From NCBI GenBank assembly GCA_964501655.1, contig CAZCTN010000016.1:1-64000 (forward strand): a DNA stretch of 64,000 bases, read 5' to 3'. Numbering within the stretch: position 1 is the first letter of the stretch; each line of letters begins with the position of its first letter. The DNA comes from JAAYJK01 sp964501655. Lineage in GTDB: Bacteria; Bacillota; Syntrophomonadia; Syntrophomonadales; Syntrophomonadaceae. The position numbers and the translations under genes were made by a program. Under the pieces are notes generated by a model. The model ran no database searches, had not been told where the DNA came from, and saw only the letters and a program-made list of their open reading frames with translations. Below, in pieces: positions 18,382 through 27,273 of the stretch.

Positions 18382-19470
18382 ATGGTGAATAATATGAAAT
18401 TTTGTCCGAATTGCGGAGCCGAATTGGTAGCAGCGGATAGGTTTTGCGGTGACTGCGGTTTTGATATCACCTCTATGCCAGCTGCTGAAGCTGATTCCCA
18501 GACATCTGCCGGGCAAACAACTCAAAATCCGGTTGAAACTCCGACCGCTGTTAATCAGCAGCAACCTGCCCCGATCCGGCAGTACCCAACCTTAGAACCG
18601 GGTCAGGATTCCGTCCAGAGGTTTCCGTCCGGCCCGTCAGAAAAATTAGGCCGCAAGGGGAGCGGCAACCAAGGTGCTTTACTGATAATGCTTGTATTGC
18701 TGGCGGTTCTATTCCTGGGGGGAGGAGCACTTTACTGGTGGCTTGACCGGGGAAAGGAGCCGGAGGCCGAAACCTTTGCGCCTTCATCCTCCAATGGGAC
18801 CCTAATGCCAACAGCTGACCAGGGTGCTGGGAACACTAATGCCGTTGGGCAGAAAGGTAATCTGGGAGATATTGATCTAACCCGGGCTTCCACCTATCTT
18901 TCAGATCCAGGCTTGAAATGCAGCTTTTATGTAAACTATCCGGATGGAACTACGGGAATAGTAGAACGCGTCAGCGGGCAGGCGGTTCCCAATGAAGCGG
19001 TAAGAGTGAGTGAAGTGGAAACCGGCGTAGATGGCGGAGAGGAGTTCGGTTATGGTTTTCATTATGTTGAGCGGGCGGATGGAACCTACTACATATTGGA
19101 TCAAACCCCCTATGAGATTATGCCGGTCCTGAAGAATAATTTAAGCATCGGCCAGACCTGGAACTACCAGGATGAGTCCGGCCAGATTGTCTGGACAGTT
19201 GTAGATATGGGCGTTGATCTTGACCTGGGCTTTAAGGTTTTTGAAGATTGCCTGATGGTACGGGAAGATAATCATATGGCAGATTATTACTCAATGGTTT
19301 ATTTTGCGCCGGGGTGTGGGAGCGTTTTAGTGATAAATCCCAGCGGAACCATTGAATATTACAGAATGACTGCCCTGGAACAGATAGATCGGGCTAAGGC
19401 GGCTCAGACAATAATAAAGTGGTGTCCTAATTATTACGATATTGGAGATGACCGAACTCAGACTTATTAA
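18382..19470 (+). CDS. Zinc-ribbon, single-span membrane protein with extracellular domain
   Basis: 362 residues. N-terminal zinc ribbon (KFCPNCGAELVAADRFCGDCG), a Pro/Gln-rich linker (residues ~35-90), one membrane helix (ALLIMLVLLAVLFLGGGALYWWL, residues ~95-117), then a probable extracytoplasmic domain from residue ~160 (TYLSDPGLKCSFYVNYPDG..., YGFHYVERADGTYYILD, LKNNLSIGQTWNYQDESGQIVWTVVD). The cytoplasmic-ribbon, helix, external-domain layout is common in Firmicutes envelope proteins of unknown role. ATG 18382 has GTGGTGATG upstream; ATG 18394 is an alternative. Confidence 0.7.
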   Translation: MVNNMKFCPNCGAELVAADRFCGDCGFDITSMPAAEADSQTSAGQTTQNPVETPTAVNQQQPAPIRQYPTLEPGQDSVQRFPSGPSEKLGRKGSGNQGALLIMLVLLAVLFLGGGALYWWLDRGKEPEAETFAPSSSNGTLMPTADQGAGNTNAVGQKGNLGDIDLTRASTYLSDPGLKCSFYVNYPDGTTGIVERVSGQAVPNEAVRVSEVETGVDGGEEFGYGFHYVERADGTYYILDQTPYEIMPVLKNNLSIGQTWNYQDESGQIVWTVVDMGVDLDLGFKVFEDCLMVREDNHMADYYSMVYFAPGCGSVLVINPSGTIEYYRMTALEQIDRAKAAQTIIKWCPNYYDIGDDRTQTY

Positions 19471-19484
19471 AGGGGGATTTTATC

Positions 19485-20738
19485 ATGCCGGTTGCTTCAG
19501 GGGGGATGGAACTATGGAGGCGTATGGCCCTGCTGTTCAGCATATTAATTGGTCTAGCATTGTTTTTCTATGTGGCTCCCGCTATGCTTAGTTTAACTGC
19601 AGTAGACTGGGAACAGGAGCAGGCTGACGAACTGAAATCAATCAGCGGATATGTATCGGAAGAAAATCGGCGTTTAAATAAATTGCCCCGGTCAGATTAT
19701 ATAAATGAAAAAACCGGCGGGAAGGTGACGCCTCTGGATTCCGGGCAGTGGGGGGAGTTCTTGGACCAGGTAAAATTGGCTAGTATAGGTCAATACGGTA
19801 TTTCGTCATATGGCAATAGGGTCAGTGATGAGGATAAAGATTCCTTCTGGAAGCCTGCCGGACCGGTTAAGGTCTTTTTTAAACCCAATGAAATTCCGTA
19901 TACCCAGTGGGGGCTTATTCCAGAAGACGGAAATCAGGTCTATATCAGCATCAGCGAAAAAGGTGACGCCGGTTATTATCTGCTGGAATACCATAATTAC
20001 ATCATCAGCATATCAGCCATGTCCAAACCCTACCGGGTAGCTCCGGGATGGCTTTATAATCCATATCGCAATTTGGGGATCGGAATTATGTTTATAGGCC
20101 TGGGGATATATATATTCCTGCCGCGCCGTAAAAAGGAAGCCGGGGATATATCCTATTCTACCGGCAGCATGCTGGCCGGGGATCTGGTGGCATTAATACT
20201 ATTGCTGCCTTTTTATGGACTGCCCTTTTTAATAAACGGGGGAACCACCCAGGCAGTGATGGGTATGTGGCCTATAACCCTGGTAATGTGGATTCTGGCC
20301 TTATTTGGCGTTAGCTTATTCTATTATAATGCCTGGAGTTCATCTTACCGCATAGAGCTTACCCCTGAAGCCTTATATCTGATTAGCTTTAAAGGTATAA
20401 GGGAATTTCGCTATAATGATATAGCAGCGGTAAACATGGTGTCCCTGCGGAATCCCGGCTGGTTCCGCAAACTATTCCTGGCCCTGGCCTTTTTGTCAAT
20501 AATAGGAGGGCGTACCTCAACTCAACCCGCTGGCAGTGCGTTGCTATCGGCCACAGCATCTTACGGAGGGCTGGAAATATCCGGCCCCTGGGGTAAACCA
20601 GCTTATTTATGGTTTACCAATCAGAACGGCGGTATTATTATAAATAATTTCGAGGGGGTGCCGAAAGCTATTGAGGCAGCCGGAATCCGGATCAACCGTG
20701 ATCCCCGGAAAATTGAGGGTTTTTCCATGTTTATGTAA
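19485..20738 (+). CDS. Hypothetical multi-span membrane protein with PH-like domain
   Basis: 417 residues, ribosome site AAAGGGGG. An N-terminal helix (MALLFSILIGLALFFYVAPAML) leads to ~165 residues that are probably extracytoplasmic. Helices follow at ~195-210 and as a pair at ~230-290 (LVALILLLPFYGLPFLI, WPITLVMWILALFGVSLFY). The C-terminal ~110 residues (YRIELTPEALYLISFKGIREFRYNDI..., IIINNFEGVPKAIEAAGI) look like a bacterial PH/YdbT-type domain. No enzyme motif. It lies directly between the zinc-ribbon membrane protein and lemA. Confidence 0.65.
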   Translation: MPVASGGMELWRRMALLFSILIGLALFFYVAPAMLSLTAVDWEQEQADELKSISGYVSEENRRLNKLPRSDYINEKTGGKVTPLDSGQWGEFLDQVKLASIGQYGISSYGNRVSDEDKDSFWKPAGPVKVFFKPNEIPYTQWGLIPEDGNQVYISISEKGDAGYYLLEYHNYIISISAMSKPYRVAPGWLYNPYRNLGIGIMFIGLGIYIFLPRRKKEAGDISYSTGSMLAGDLVALILLLPFYGLPFLINGGTTQAVMGMWPITLVMWILALFGVSLFYYNAWSSSYRIELTPEALYLISFKGIREFRYNDIAAVNMVSLRNPGWFRKLFLALAFLSIIGGRTSTQPAGSALLSATASYGGLEISGPWGKPAYLWFTNQNGGIIINNFEGVPKAIEAAGIRINRDPRKIEGFSMFM

Positions 20739-20799
20739 GCAAATGCAAGGGGGCGTAAACATTAGTTGTCTAATATAATCGAAAAAAGGAGGAGCTAAA

Positions 20800-21360
20800 A
20801 TGACAGGCGGATTGATTGCTATGGGGATTTTAGTGGTTGTGTTGGCTGTATTTCTAATCGGCATGTACAATGGTCTGGTACAATTGCGGCAAAGGGTTCA
20901 GAATGCCTGGTCCCAAGTAGATGTCCAGCTGAAGCGCCGCTACGACTTGATTCCCAACCTGGTGGCCGCGGTAAAAGGTTATGCCCAGCATGAACAGGCT
21001 ACCCTGGAAAAGGTTACCCAGGCCAGAAATATGGCCCTGGCGGCTGGGAATGTAAGGGAGCAGGCCCAGGCGGAAAATATGCTCAGCGGAGCCTTGAAGT
21101 CATTGTTTGCGGTGGCGGAAGCTTACCCGGAATTGAAAGCCAACACTAATTTCCTGCAATTGCAGGCAGAACTCAGCGACACGGAAAGCAAGATTGCTTT
21201 TTCCCGTCAGTTCTATAATGACACGGTACAGAAATTCAACACTAAAATAGAACTGTTTCCCAATAATCTCTTTGCCGGTATGTTGGGTTTTCAGATGGTG
21301 GATTATTTTACCTTGCAGGGTGAAACTGAAGCCCGTCAAGCTGTGAAGGTAGAGTTTTAA
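20800..21360 (+). CDS. lemA: LemA family protein
   Basis: 186 residues, ribosome site AAAGGAGGAG. One N-terminal membrane helix (LIAMGILVVVLAVFLIGMYNGL), then the LemA core: VQNAWSQVDVQLKRRYDLIPNLV, VKGYAQHEQATLEKVTQAR, YPELKANTNFLQLQAELSDTESKIAFSRQFYND, and the C-terminal FPNNLFAGMLGF. Full length for the family. LemA proteins are membrane-anchored helical bundles with an outward-facing C-terminus and no agreed function. Here, as often, it directly precedes a DUF2207 glycine-tailed membrane protein (13 bp). Confidence 0.95.
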   Translation: MTGGLIAMGILVVVLAVFLIGMYNGLVQLRQRVQNAWSQVDVQLKRRYDLIPNLVAAVKGYAQHEQATLEKVTQARNMALAAGNVREQAQAENMLSGALKSLFAVAEAYPELKANTNFLQLQAELSDTESKIAFSRQFYNDTVQKFNTKIELFPNNLFAGMLGFQMVDYFTLQGETEARQAVKVEF

Positions 21361-21373
21361 AGGAGATTCCTGA

Positions 21374-23272
21374 ATGAAAAGAAGTGCATTTTCCCTTAAA
21401 TTTAGAATCCCTTGCTTGAGCATGCTTCTGGGCTGTTTATTGGCCTTTAGCTTAATGTCCGGCCTAGCCCTGGCTGATCGTTCCCTCAGCATGGAACAGG
21501 TACTGGTAGATGTACAGGCTTTACCGGATGCGTCCATGCAGGTAACAGAAAGAATTACCGTTGATTTTTCCGGGCAATGGAACGGGTTTTATGTAAAAAT
21601 ACCCCAAGGAAATACGCCCATCACGGAAGTGAAAGTAAGTGAAAACGGACAGCCCTATGAATTTAATCCCGGTACAGATTACGGACCACCCGGTACTTAT
21701 CTGACCAGGAGCGAAGGCAATAACTTACTTGTCGATTGGAGTATATACGCTGAAAACCAGGTCCGCACATTTGATGTATCATACCGAGTCATAAACGCAG
21801 TAAGAATTCACAGTGATACGGCAGAATTGTACCGTAAATTTATCGGGGAAGCCAATGGCAACAAAATTGGCCGGGTTCAGGTGAATTTAAAGCTGCCGGC
21901 CGGGGCGGAACAATTTGCGCAGGGAGAAGATATTCGCATCTGGGGACACGGTCCTTTGAGCGGGGAAGTAAATTTTGCCGGGCCTGATTCCGTAGTCTGG
22001 TCAGTTAATAACCTGCCCGCCTATACATTTTTAGAGGGACGGGTAGCCATGCCGGCTTCCCTATTTACAGCAGCACCGGCTGAGGCTTATTCAGGACAAG
22101 CCGGTCTTGATTCTATCCTAGCCGAGGAAGAAGGCTGGGCCAGGGATGCCAACCAGCAGCGCTTGCTGGCCCGAGCAGAGTACGGAGTGGGAGCAGGGAT
22201 AGTTTTGGGCGCTCTGCTTGGAGTAATATGGCTCTGGCTTAGACATGGGCGCAGGCATAAAGCCAGTTTTGAAGGCGACTACTATCGGGAACTGCCGGCT
22301 TCCTACAGTCCGGCTGAACTCAGCATATTATGGAACTTTCAGAAGATGGAAGCCCGGGATATTACTGCTACTATAATGGATCTGGCCCGGCGCAAATTTC
22401 TCTATCTGGAAGAGGATAGCATACAGGAAAGAAAATTGCTGGGTACCAAAACCGTTAGCACCTACCGGCTCAGTTTCATGCCGGCACCGGAACCGGCTGC
22501 CCTAAGGAAACCCGAGGAAGCAATACTGAAACCCCATGAGAAGCAGTTGATGGATTACCTTAAGAATGATATAGGCGGAGGCAATGCCTACATTTACTTG
22601 ACTGATATAGAGAAATATGCCAAAAAATATGGGGAGTCATTTTATCAATTCTGGAAGCGGTGGACATCCGGGGTAAACGCCCGGGCAGCAGAATACCAAT
22701 TTTTTGATGATCAAGGCAGAATGCACCTTATTACGGTACTGGGCGGAGTGGCTCTATTTTTCCTGGGCTGTCTGCTGGCAGCAAAGATAGGTGTCATAGG
22801 ATATGCCCTAATAATTGCAGGTACCATATTCCTGGTAATACCCCGCTTTTTCAAGCGGCGATCAATCTCCGGGCAGGAAGATTATGTGCGCTGGCAGGCT
22901 TTCAAGAAATTCCTGCAGCATTTTTCCGAAATGCAGCGGCATGAAATTCCCAGCCTGATTATATGGGAACATTACCTGGTCTATGCGGTTAGCTTGGGAG
23001 TAGCGAAAGAAGTAATAAAACAGTTGGAAGTGGTATTTCCTAATATGCAGGATGGAGATTACAAATTCGGTTATGGCTGGATGAACTATGGGAGCTATAG
23101 CGGAATAAACACGTTAAATAATTCCTTTGAAGGTATCGGCAACTCCTTTGAACGCTCTCTGCAATCCGCTCAGAAGGCGGTAAGCAAATCATCATCCGGT
23201 TCCGGCGGAGGTGGTGGTTTCTCCGGTGGCGGAGGCGGCGGAGGCGGCGGTTCCAGCTACGGAGGACGCTAA
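21374..23272 (+). CDS. DUF2207-type membrane protein with glycine-rich tail
   Basis: 632 residues. Signal peptide (residues ~1-34, ending SGLALAD). An extracytoplasmic beta-rich domain (LSMEQVLVDVQALPDASMQV..., TERITVDFSGQWNGFYVKIP) is followed by a helix near residue 275 (VGAGIVLGALLGVIWLWL). A cytoplasmic region contains the DUF2207 signature (YSPAELSILWNF..., DITATIMDLARRKFLYLEE), then a helix pair near 455-490, a second conserved block (DYVRWQAFKKFLQHFSEM), and a poly-Gly/Ser tail ending GGGSSYGGR. It is commonly paired with LemA. Ribosome site AAAGGAGATTCCTG. Confidence 0.9.
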   Translation: MKRSAFSLKFRIPCLSMLLGCLLAFSLMSGLALADRSLSMEQVLVDVQALPDASMQVTERITVDFSGQWNGFYVKIPQGNTPITEVKVSENGQPYEFNPGTDYGPPGTYLTRSEGNNLLVDWSIYAENQVRTFDVSYRVINAVRIHSDTAELYRKFIGEANGNKIGRVQVNLKLPAGAEQFAQGEDIRIWGHGPLSGEVNFAGPDSVVWSVNNLPAYTFLEGRVAMPASLFTAAPAEAYSGQAGLDSILAEEEGWARDANQQRLLARAEYGVGAGIVLGALLGVIWLWLRHGRRHKASFEGDYYRELPASYSPAELSILWNFQKMEARDITATIMDLARRKFLYLEEDSIQERKLLGTKTVSTYRLSFMPAPEPAALRKPEEAILKPHEKQLMDYLKNDIGGGNAYIYLTDIEKYAKKYGESFYQFWKRWTSGVNARAAEYQFFDDQGRMHLITVLGGVALFFLGCLLAAKIGVIGYALIIAGTIFLVIPRFFKRRSISGQEDYVRWQAFKKFLQHFSEMQRHEIPSLIIWEHYLVYAVSLGVAKEVIKQLEVVFPNMQDGDYKFGYGWMNYGSYSGINTLNNSFEGIGNSFERSLQSAQKAVSKSSSGSGGGGGFSGGGGGGGGGSSYGGR

Positions 23273-23304
23273 TAATAACAATATCCTTATGCAGGAGGAA
23301 GTTT

Positions 23305-23985
23305 ATGCTTTGTCCCAAATGTGGAGCAGATTCCGCAAAAAATATTCGATTCTGTACAGATTGCGGCAGCCCTATGCCGCAATCAGCAGAAAATCCGGAG
23401 TTGGGAGCCAGGACTCTAATCGGTTATTCAACCCTGATCAATGATCCAGCTTTCGCCAGGTATATGCGCAATACCAAAGTGTGGTCATTAAGTTTTGCCT
23501 CCATACTGGCTGTAATAGCTATAGTTGCTTTTTATATATACGGCGAAAACAGTCCGGAAATGGATAATCCCGAAGCTCTTTATATAGGTCTGGCTATTGG
23601 CGGAATGTTTATGCTTATAGCCCTGTCCCAGATTGTAGGCAGAATTAGAAGCAAGACCTGGGACGGGGTAGTAGTTGATAAAAAAGTTGAGCACAAAAGG
23701 CGCAAACGACAGTCCGGGGATGATGCCTACTGGGTTAATTACCAACAGTATACGGTGTTTATTAAAAAAGACAACGGCAGGATGCACCAACTCAGCAGCG
23801 AAGATGACGATACGGTGTACAATTATTATAAGATTGGAGATAAGGTGCGTCATCACAAGGGTTTAAACTCTCTGGAGAAATATGATAAATCAGCAGACAG
23901 CATAATTTTCTGCAGCGCCTGCGCCAGTCTGAATAACATAGAAGACGGCAAATGCTTCCGCTGTTCATGTCCCTTGCTAAAATAA
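23305..23985 (+). CDS. Zinc-ribbon membrane protein with second C-terminal Cys cluster
   Basis: 226 residues, ribosome site GCAGGAGGAAG. N-terminal zinc ribbon (MLCPKCGADSAKNIRFCTDCG), two membrane helices (~60-80 WSLSFASILAVIAIVAFYIY and ~95-113 LYIGLAIGGMFMLIALSQI), then a cytoplasmic segment with basic stretch KRRKRQ and a beta-like portion (YQQYTVFIKKDNGRMHQL). It closes with a second Cys cluster, CSACASLNN...GKCFRCSCPLL. Two zinc knuckle sets on one small membrane protein are unusual. Last gene of the LemA/zinc-ribbon cluster. Confidence 0.7.
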   Translation: MLCPKCGADSAKNIRFCTDCGSPMPQSAENPELGARTLIGYSTLINDPAFARYMRNTKVWSLSFASILAVIAIVAFYIYGENSPEMDNPEALYIGLAIGGMFMLIALSQIVGRIRSKTWDGVVVDKKVEHKRRKRQSGDDAYWVNYQQYTVFIKKDNGRMHQLSSEDDDTVYNYYKIGDKVRHHKGLNSLEKYDKSADSIIFCSACASLNNIEDGKCFRCSCPLLK

Positions 23986-24031
23986 ATAGGAGATAAATTA
24001 TATTACTGTTGCTATAAATCCATTTGAAATC

Positions 24032-24160
24032 ATGTACTCCGCTTTCTTTAAGGGGCAGGGTTTCTATACAAAAAAACAGACAGAAGATTATAAATACTAC
24101 GAAATACTACTAATCGCAGCGGTGCAAGCAACTGCGGAGAAGCTTGATGGAATTCCATAA
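24032..24160 (+). CDS. Possible small protein (42 aa) upstream of thiC promoter
   Basis: ATG 24032 opens 42 codons reading MYSAFFKGQGFYTKKQTEDY, then ...ILLIAAVQATAEKLDGIP. The best ribosome site (AGGAGAT, 23988-23994) is upstream of an in-frame ATT at 24002, which would add ten residues (ATT start, then TVAINPFEI). It could be a real small gene or the 3' end of a decayed one. No family recognised. Confidence 0.3.
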   Translation: MYSAFFKGQGFYTKKQTEDYKYYEILLIAAVQATAEKLDGIP

Positions 24161-24164
24161 AAGC

Positions 24165-24194
24165 TTGACAGATTTAAGTTGAAAATGCTATATT
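24165..24194 (+). promoter_or_regulatory. Sigma-A promoter of the thiamine operon
   Basis: TTGACA (24165-24170), 18-bp spacer, TATATT (24189-24194). The next ~28 bases lead into the TPP aptamer, so the start site would fall just before it. Confidence 0.75.
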
Positions 24195-24221
24195 TCATTA
24201 ACAATTAAATAAGAACTACTA

Positions 24222-24312
24222 GACGGGGAGCTTGTGGAGCAGGCTGAGAGGAAGTAATCAAACTTCGACCCTTGAACCTGATGTGGATAATGCCAACGTA
24301 GGGAAATAGTGA
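24222..24312 (+). promoter_or_regulatory. TPP (THI-box) riboswitch
   Basis: Contains the invariant thi-box elements in order: a 5' ACGGGGAGC arm, CTGAGA (24244-24249), ACCCTTGAACCTGAT (ending 24282), then GGATAATGCCAACGTAGGGAA closing the P1 stem. This is the standard thiamine-pyrophosphate aptamer. It lies between the promoter and the attenuator ahead of thiC. Confidence 0.96.
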
Positions 24313-24339
24313 GTCTATAAATTATTGCTAATTTATATG

Positions 24340-24380
24340 AATGCCTTCCCGGTTTAGTCCAGGAAGGCATTGTTTTTTGT
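24340..24380 (+). terminator. Riboswitch-controlled attenuator
   Basis: AATGCCTTCC (24340-24349) pairs with GGAAGGCATT (24362-24371), followed by GTTTTTTGT. An intrinsic terminator between the TPP aptamer and thiC, so ligand-bound RNA is expected to stop here. Confidence 0.9.
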
Positions 24381-24400
24381 CCAGGGGAAAGGAGAGTAAA

Positions 24401-25702
24401 ATGTATACTACCCAAATGGAGGCGGCCAAAAAGGGAATGGTTACCAGGGAGATGGCGGCGGTAGCCGATTATGAACATATGCCGGTGGAAGAATTAATGG
24501 ATTTGCTGGCCAAGGGTCAGGCAGTAATTCCAGCCAATAAGAATCATAAATGTCTTAACCCATATGGAATCGGGAATAGGTTAAAAACCAAAATCAACGT
24601 AAATCTGGGAACCTCCAAGGACTGCCTGGACCTGGAGGTTGAGACTGCCAAGGTGATGATGGCAGTTAAGATGGGGGCAGAATCCATTATGGACCTGAGT
24701 TCTTATGGCAATACCCGCAGCTTCAGGAAGAAGCTCATTGATGAATGCTCATCTATGATCGGCACGGTTCCCATTTACGATGCAGTATTATACTATCGTA
24801 AGACTCTGAAGTCTATTAGCTCCGAAGAATGGATTGATATAGTGAGAATGCATGCGGAAGATGGAGTGGACTTTATGACCATTCACTGCGGAATAAATCG
24901 AGCTACAGCCAAACGATTCCAGCAGTTCAAACGCCATACCAACATAGTTTCCCGGGGAGGGTCCCTGATATTTTCCTGGATGGAATTGACCGGGCAGGAA
25001 AATCCCTTTTATGAGCATTATGATGAAATTCTACAGATATGCCGCCGGTATGACGTAACTCTTAGCCTGGGAGATGCCTGCAGACCAGGATGCATTGAGG
25101 ACGCGGGAGACATTGCCCAGATTGAGGAACTGGTGACCCTGGGGGAGCTGACCGTTCGTGCCTGGGAGCAAGATGTTCAGGTTATCGTTGAGGGTCCGGG
25201 CCATATGCCATTAAATCAAATTCAGGCGAACATGGAGATCCAGCAAAGCCTGTGCCGGGGCGCACCTTTTTATGTACTGGGCCCCCTGGTTACCGATGTG
25301 GCACCAGGTTATGATCATATAACGGCAGCCATTGGCGGTGCGGTGGCAGCCGCCTGTGGAGCATCATTCCTCTGCTATGTTACCCCTGCCGAGCATTTAA
25401 GACTCCCCAACCTTGAAGATGTGAAAGAAGGGATTATAGCTGCTAAAATCGCCGCCCATGCAGCGGATATTGCCAAAGGCATTCCCGGTGCCAGGGAATG
25501 GGATTTCATGATTAGTGAGGCTCGCAGGGAGCTGGATTGGGAGAAACAGTTCGATCTGGCCCTGGATGGAGAAAAAGCCAGAGGATACCGGGCTGATTCC
25601 GAACCGGAAGAGGCGGATAGCTGTACCATGTGCGGGAAAATGTGTGCGGTCCGAAATGTGGGCCGGATTCTCCGGGGTGAAGATCTTGATACTATGGATT
25701 GA
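24401..25702 (+). CDS. thiC: Phosphomethylpyrimidine synthase ThiC (short form)
   Basis: 433 residues from ATG 24401 (ribosome site GGAAAGGAGAG); the frame is open further 5' only across the attenuator. It is a radical-SAM enzyme converting AIR to HMP-P. Family blocks: NLGTSKDCLDLEVETAK, MGAESIMDLSSYGN, VPIYDAVLYY, DFMTIHCGINR, SRGGSLIFSW, VIVEGPGHMPLNQI, YVLGPLVTDVAPGYDHI and the C-terminal CTMCGKMC cluster. The Cys spacing here is Cx2Cx3C rather than the Cx2Cx4C of long proteobacterial ThiC. It lacks the N-terminal extra domain, as usual in Clostridia. A BzaF-type benzimidazole synthase is a possible relative, but the TPP riboswitch and thiM-thiE-thiD neighbours favour ThiC. Confidence 0.95.
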   Translation: MYTTQMEAAKKGMVTREMAAVADYEHMPVEELMDLLAKGQAVIPANKNHKCLNPYGIGNRLKTKINVNLGTSKDCLDLEVETAKVMMAVKMGAESIMDLSSYGNTRSFRKKLIDECSSMIGTVPIYDAVLYYRKTLKSISSEEWIDIVRMHAEDGVDFMTIHCGINRATAKRFQQFKRHTNIVSRGGSLIFSWMELTGQENPFYEHYDEILQICRRYDVTLSLGDACRPGCIEDAGDIAQIEELVTLGELTVRAWEQDVQVIVEGPGHMPLNQIQANMEIQQSLCRGAPFYVLGPLVTDVAPGYDHITAAIGGAVAAACGASFLCYVTPAEHLRLPNLEDVKEGIIAAKIAAHAADIAKGIPGAREWDFMISEARRELDWEKQFDLALDGEKARGYRADSEPEEADSCTMCGKMCAVRNVGRILRGEDLDTMD

Positions 25703-25737
25703 AAGTAAGGGTTAAATTGTGAAAGGCAGGAATTCAA

Positions 25738-26562
25738 GTGTTTGGGTACATTATGGAAAATGTAAAAATTAAAACTCCCCTAGTACATTGTATCAGCAAT
25801 TATGTTACAGTAAACGACTGTGCCAATATTATAATGGCTTGCGGGGGAGCGCCGATTATGGCGGACGATCAGAATGAGGTGGAAGAGATAAGCTCCATCT
25901 GTGATGCGCTGTATATCAATATCGGGACCCTCAATGAGAGAACCATTGCATCCATGCTGAAGGCCGGGAAAAAAGCTGCCCAGCTTAACCACCCGGTGGT
26001 TCTTGACCCGGTAGGAGCAGGAGCTTCATCGCTGCGCACCACAACCACCTTCAACCTGCTGGAGCAAGTTGACATATCGGTTATCAGAGGAAATGCATCC
26101 GAAATCAAGACCCTATCTTCCGGTATTGGAACCACCAAAGGAGTCGATGCGGATGTCAGTGATTCCATTACTGAAGAAAGGCTGGGGGATGCCATCCGTC
26201 TGGCTCAGCAATTGAGCAGGAAGAATGCTGCAGTTATTGCTATTACCGGAGCGATAGATATTGTAGCCGACAGTGATAAAGCCTACATAATACGCAATGG
26301 GCATCCACTGATGTCCAAAATAACCGGAACCGGTTGTATGCTGACGGCAGTGATTGCCGCATTCTGTGCCGCCAATAAAGAGCAGCTTACGGAAGCTGCT
26401 GCTGCCGCTGTTTGCGTTATGGGTCTTTGCGGCGAGTTGGCTCATGCCCGGGTACTGAAAAACGATGCCGGAATATCATCCTATTCCACTTATATCATCG
26501 ATGAAATGAGTAAAATGAATGGGCAAACCCTGCAGGAGGGCATGAAGATTGAGGTTAAATAA
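25738..26562 (+). CDS. thiM: Hydroxyethylthiazole kinase
   Basis: 274 residues from GTG 25738 (AGGCAGG upstream). It phosphorylates 4-methyl-5-(2-hydroxyethyl)thiazole for salvage. Motifs: PLVHCISNYVTVNDCANI, GGAPIMADD, VVLDPVGAGAS, SVIRGNASEI and the anion hole with catalytic Cys, ITGTGCMLTAVIAAF. Full family length. It sits 35 bp after thiC and overlaps thiE by 14 bp. Confidence 0.95.
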   Translation: MFGYIMENVKIKTPLVHCISNYVTVNDCANIIMACGGAPIMADDQNEVEEISSICDALYINIGTLNERTIASMLKAGKKAAQLNHPVVLDPVGAGASSLRTTTTFNLLEQVDISVIRGNASEIKTLSSGIGTTKGVDADVSDSITEERLGDAIRLAQQLSRKNAAVIAITGAIDIVADSDKAYIIRNGHPLMSKITGTGCMLTAVIAAFCAANKEQLTEAAAAAVCVMGLCGELAHARVLKNDAGISSYSTYIIDEMSKMNGQTLQEGMKIEVK

Positions 26563-27190
26563 CTCTTCCATGCTCTTGTATGCAGTAACCCCACCGCAGC
26601 AGTCGGACGGTTATCCTCTGCTTTATCAGGTCGAGGAAGCCATTAAGGCTGGGGTGACCTGTCTGCAACTGCGAGAAAAAAATCTTGCTTATAATGAGCT
26701 GCTAAAACTGGGGCGAGAGATTAAAGGAATTACTGATCGCTATCAGATACCCTTTATAATCAATGACAAGGCTGAGCTTGCTATGGAATGCCATGCGGAT
26801 GGTGTACATGTGGGACAGCAGGATATGGAAGCCGGTGAGGTCCGGCGCAAAATCGGAAAAGATAAAATACTGGGGGTATCTGTTCAAACGGTTCAGCAGG
26901 CTGTTCGGGCTGTGCAGAGCGGTGCTGATTACCTGGGTGTAGGAGGCGTATTTCCGAGCTCCACCAAAACCGATGCCCAAACGGTATCCCATGATACATT
27001 AAGGGCTATCTGCAATACAGTATCCATCCCGGTGATAGCCATAGGGGGAATTAATCAGAGAAATATACTGGCATTGGCGGGAAGCGGTATTGATGGGATT
27101 GCTGTGGTATCAGCGATATTTGCCTCAAAGAACATATACCCTGCTGTAAAAGAGATGTATGCATTGTCAGAGCTAGTGGTGACAGGGTGA
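26549..27190 (+). CDS. thiE: Thiamine-phosphate synthase
   Basis: 213 residues. TTG 26549 lies nine bases after GGAGGG and overlaps the end of thiM; ATG 26570 is an alternative without a good site. It joins HMP-PP and HET-P into thiamine phosphate. TIM-barrel motifs: LQLREKNL, FIINDKAELAMECHADGVHVGQ, ILGVSVQT, ADYLGVGGVFPSSTK and IPVIAIGGIN. The reaction makes it the meeting point of ThiC/ThiD (pyrimidine) and ThiM (thiazole) products. Confidence 0.95.
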   Translation: MRLNNSSMLLYAVTPPQQSDGYPLLYQVEEAIKAGVTCLQLREKNLAYNELLKLGREIKGITDRYQIPFIINDKAELAMECHADGVHVGQQDMEAGEVRRKIGKDKILGVSVQTVQQAVRAVQSGADYLGVGGVFPSSTKTDAQTVSHDTLRAICNTVSIPVIAIGGINQRNILALAGSGIDGIAVVSAIFASKNIYPAVKEMYALSELVVTG

Positions 27191-27273
27191 ACCTTGACCA
27201 AGTGGTATTCTGCCTGAGGCAACCTGATTGTAGGCATATACATTCATTTTTTCAGTAGGAGGGAAAAAGGCCA

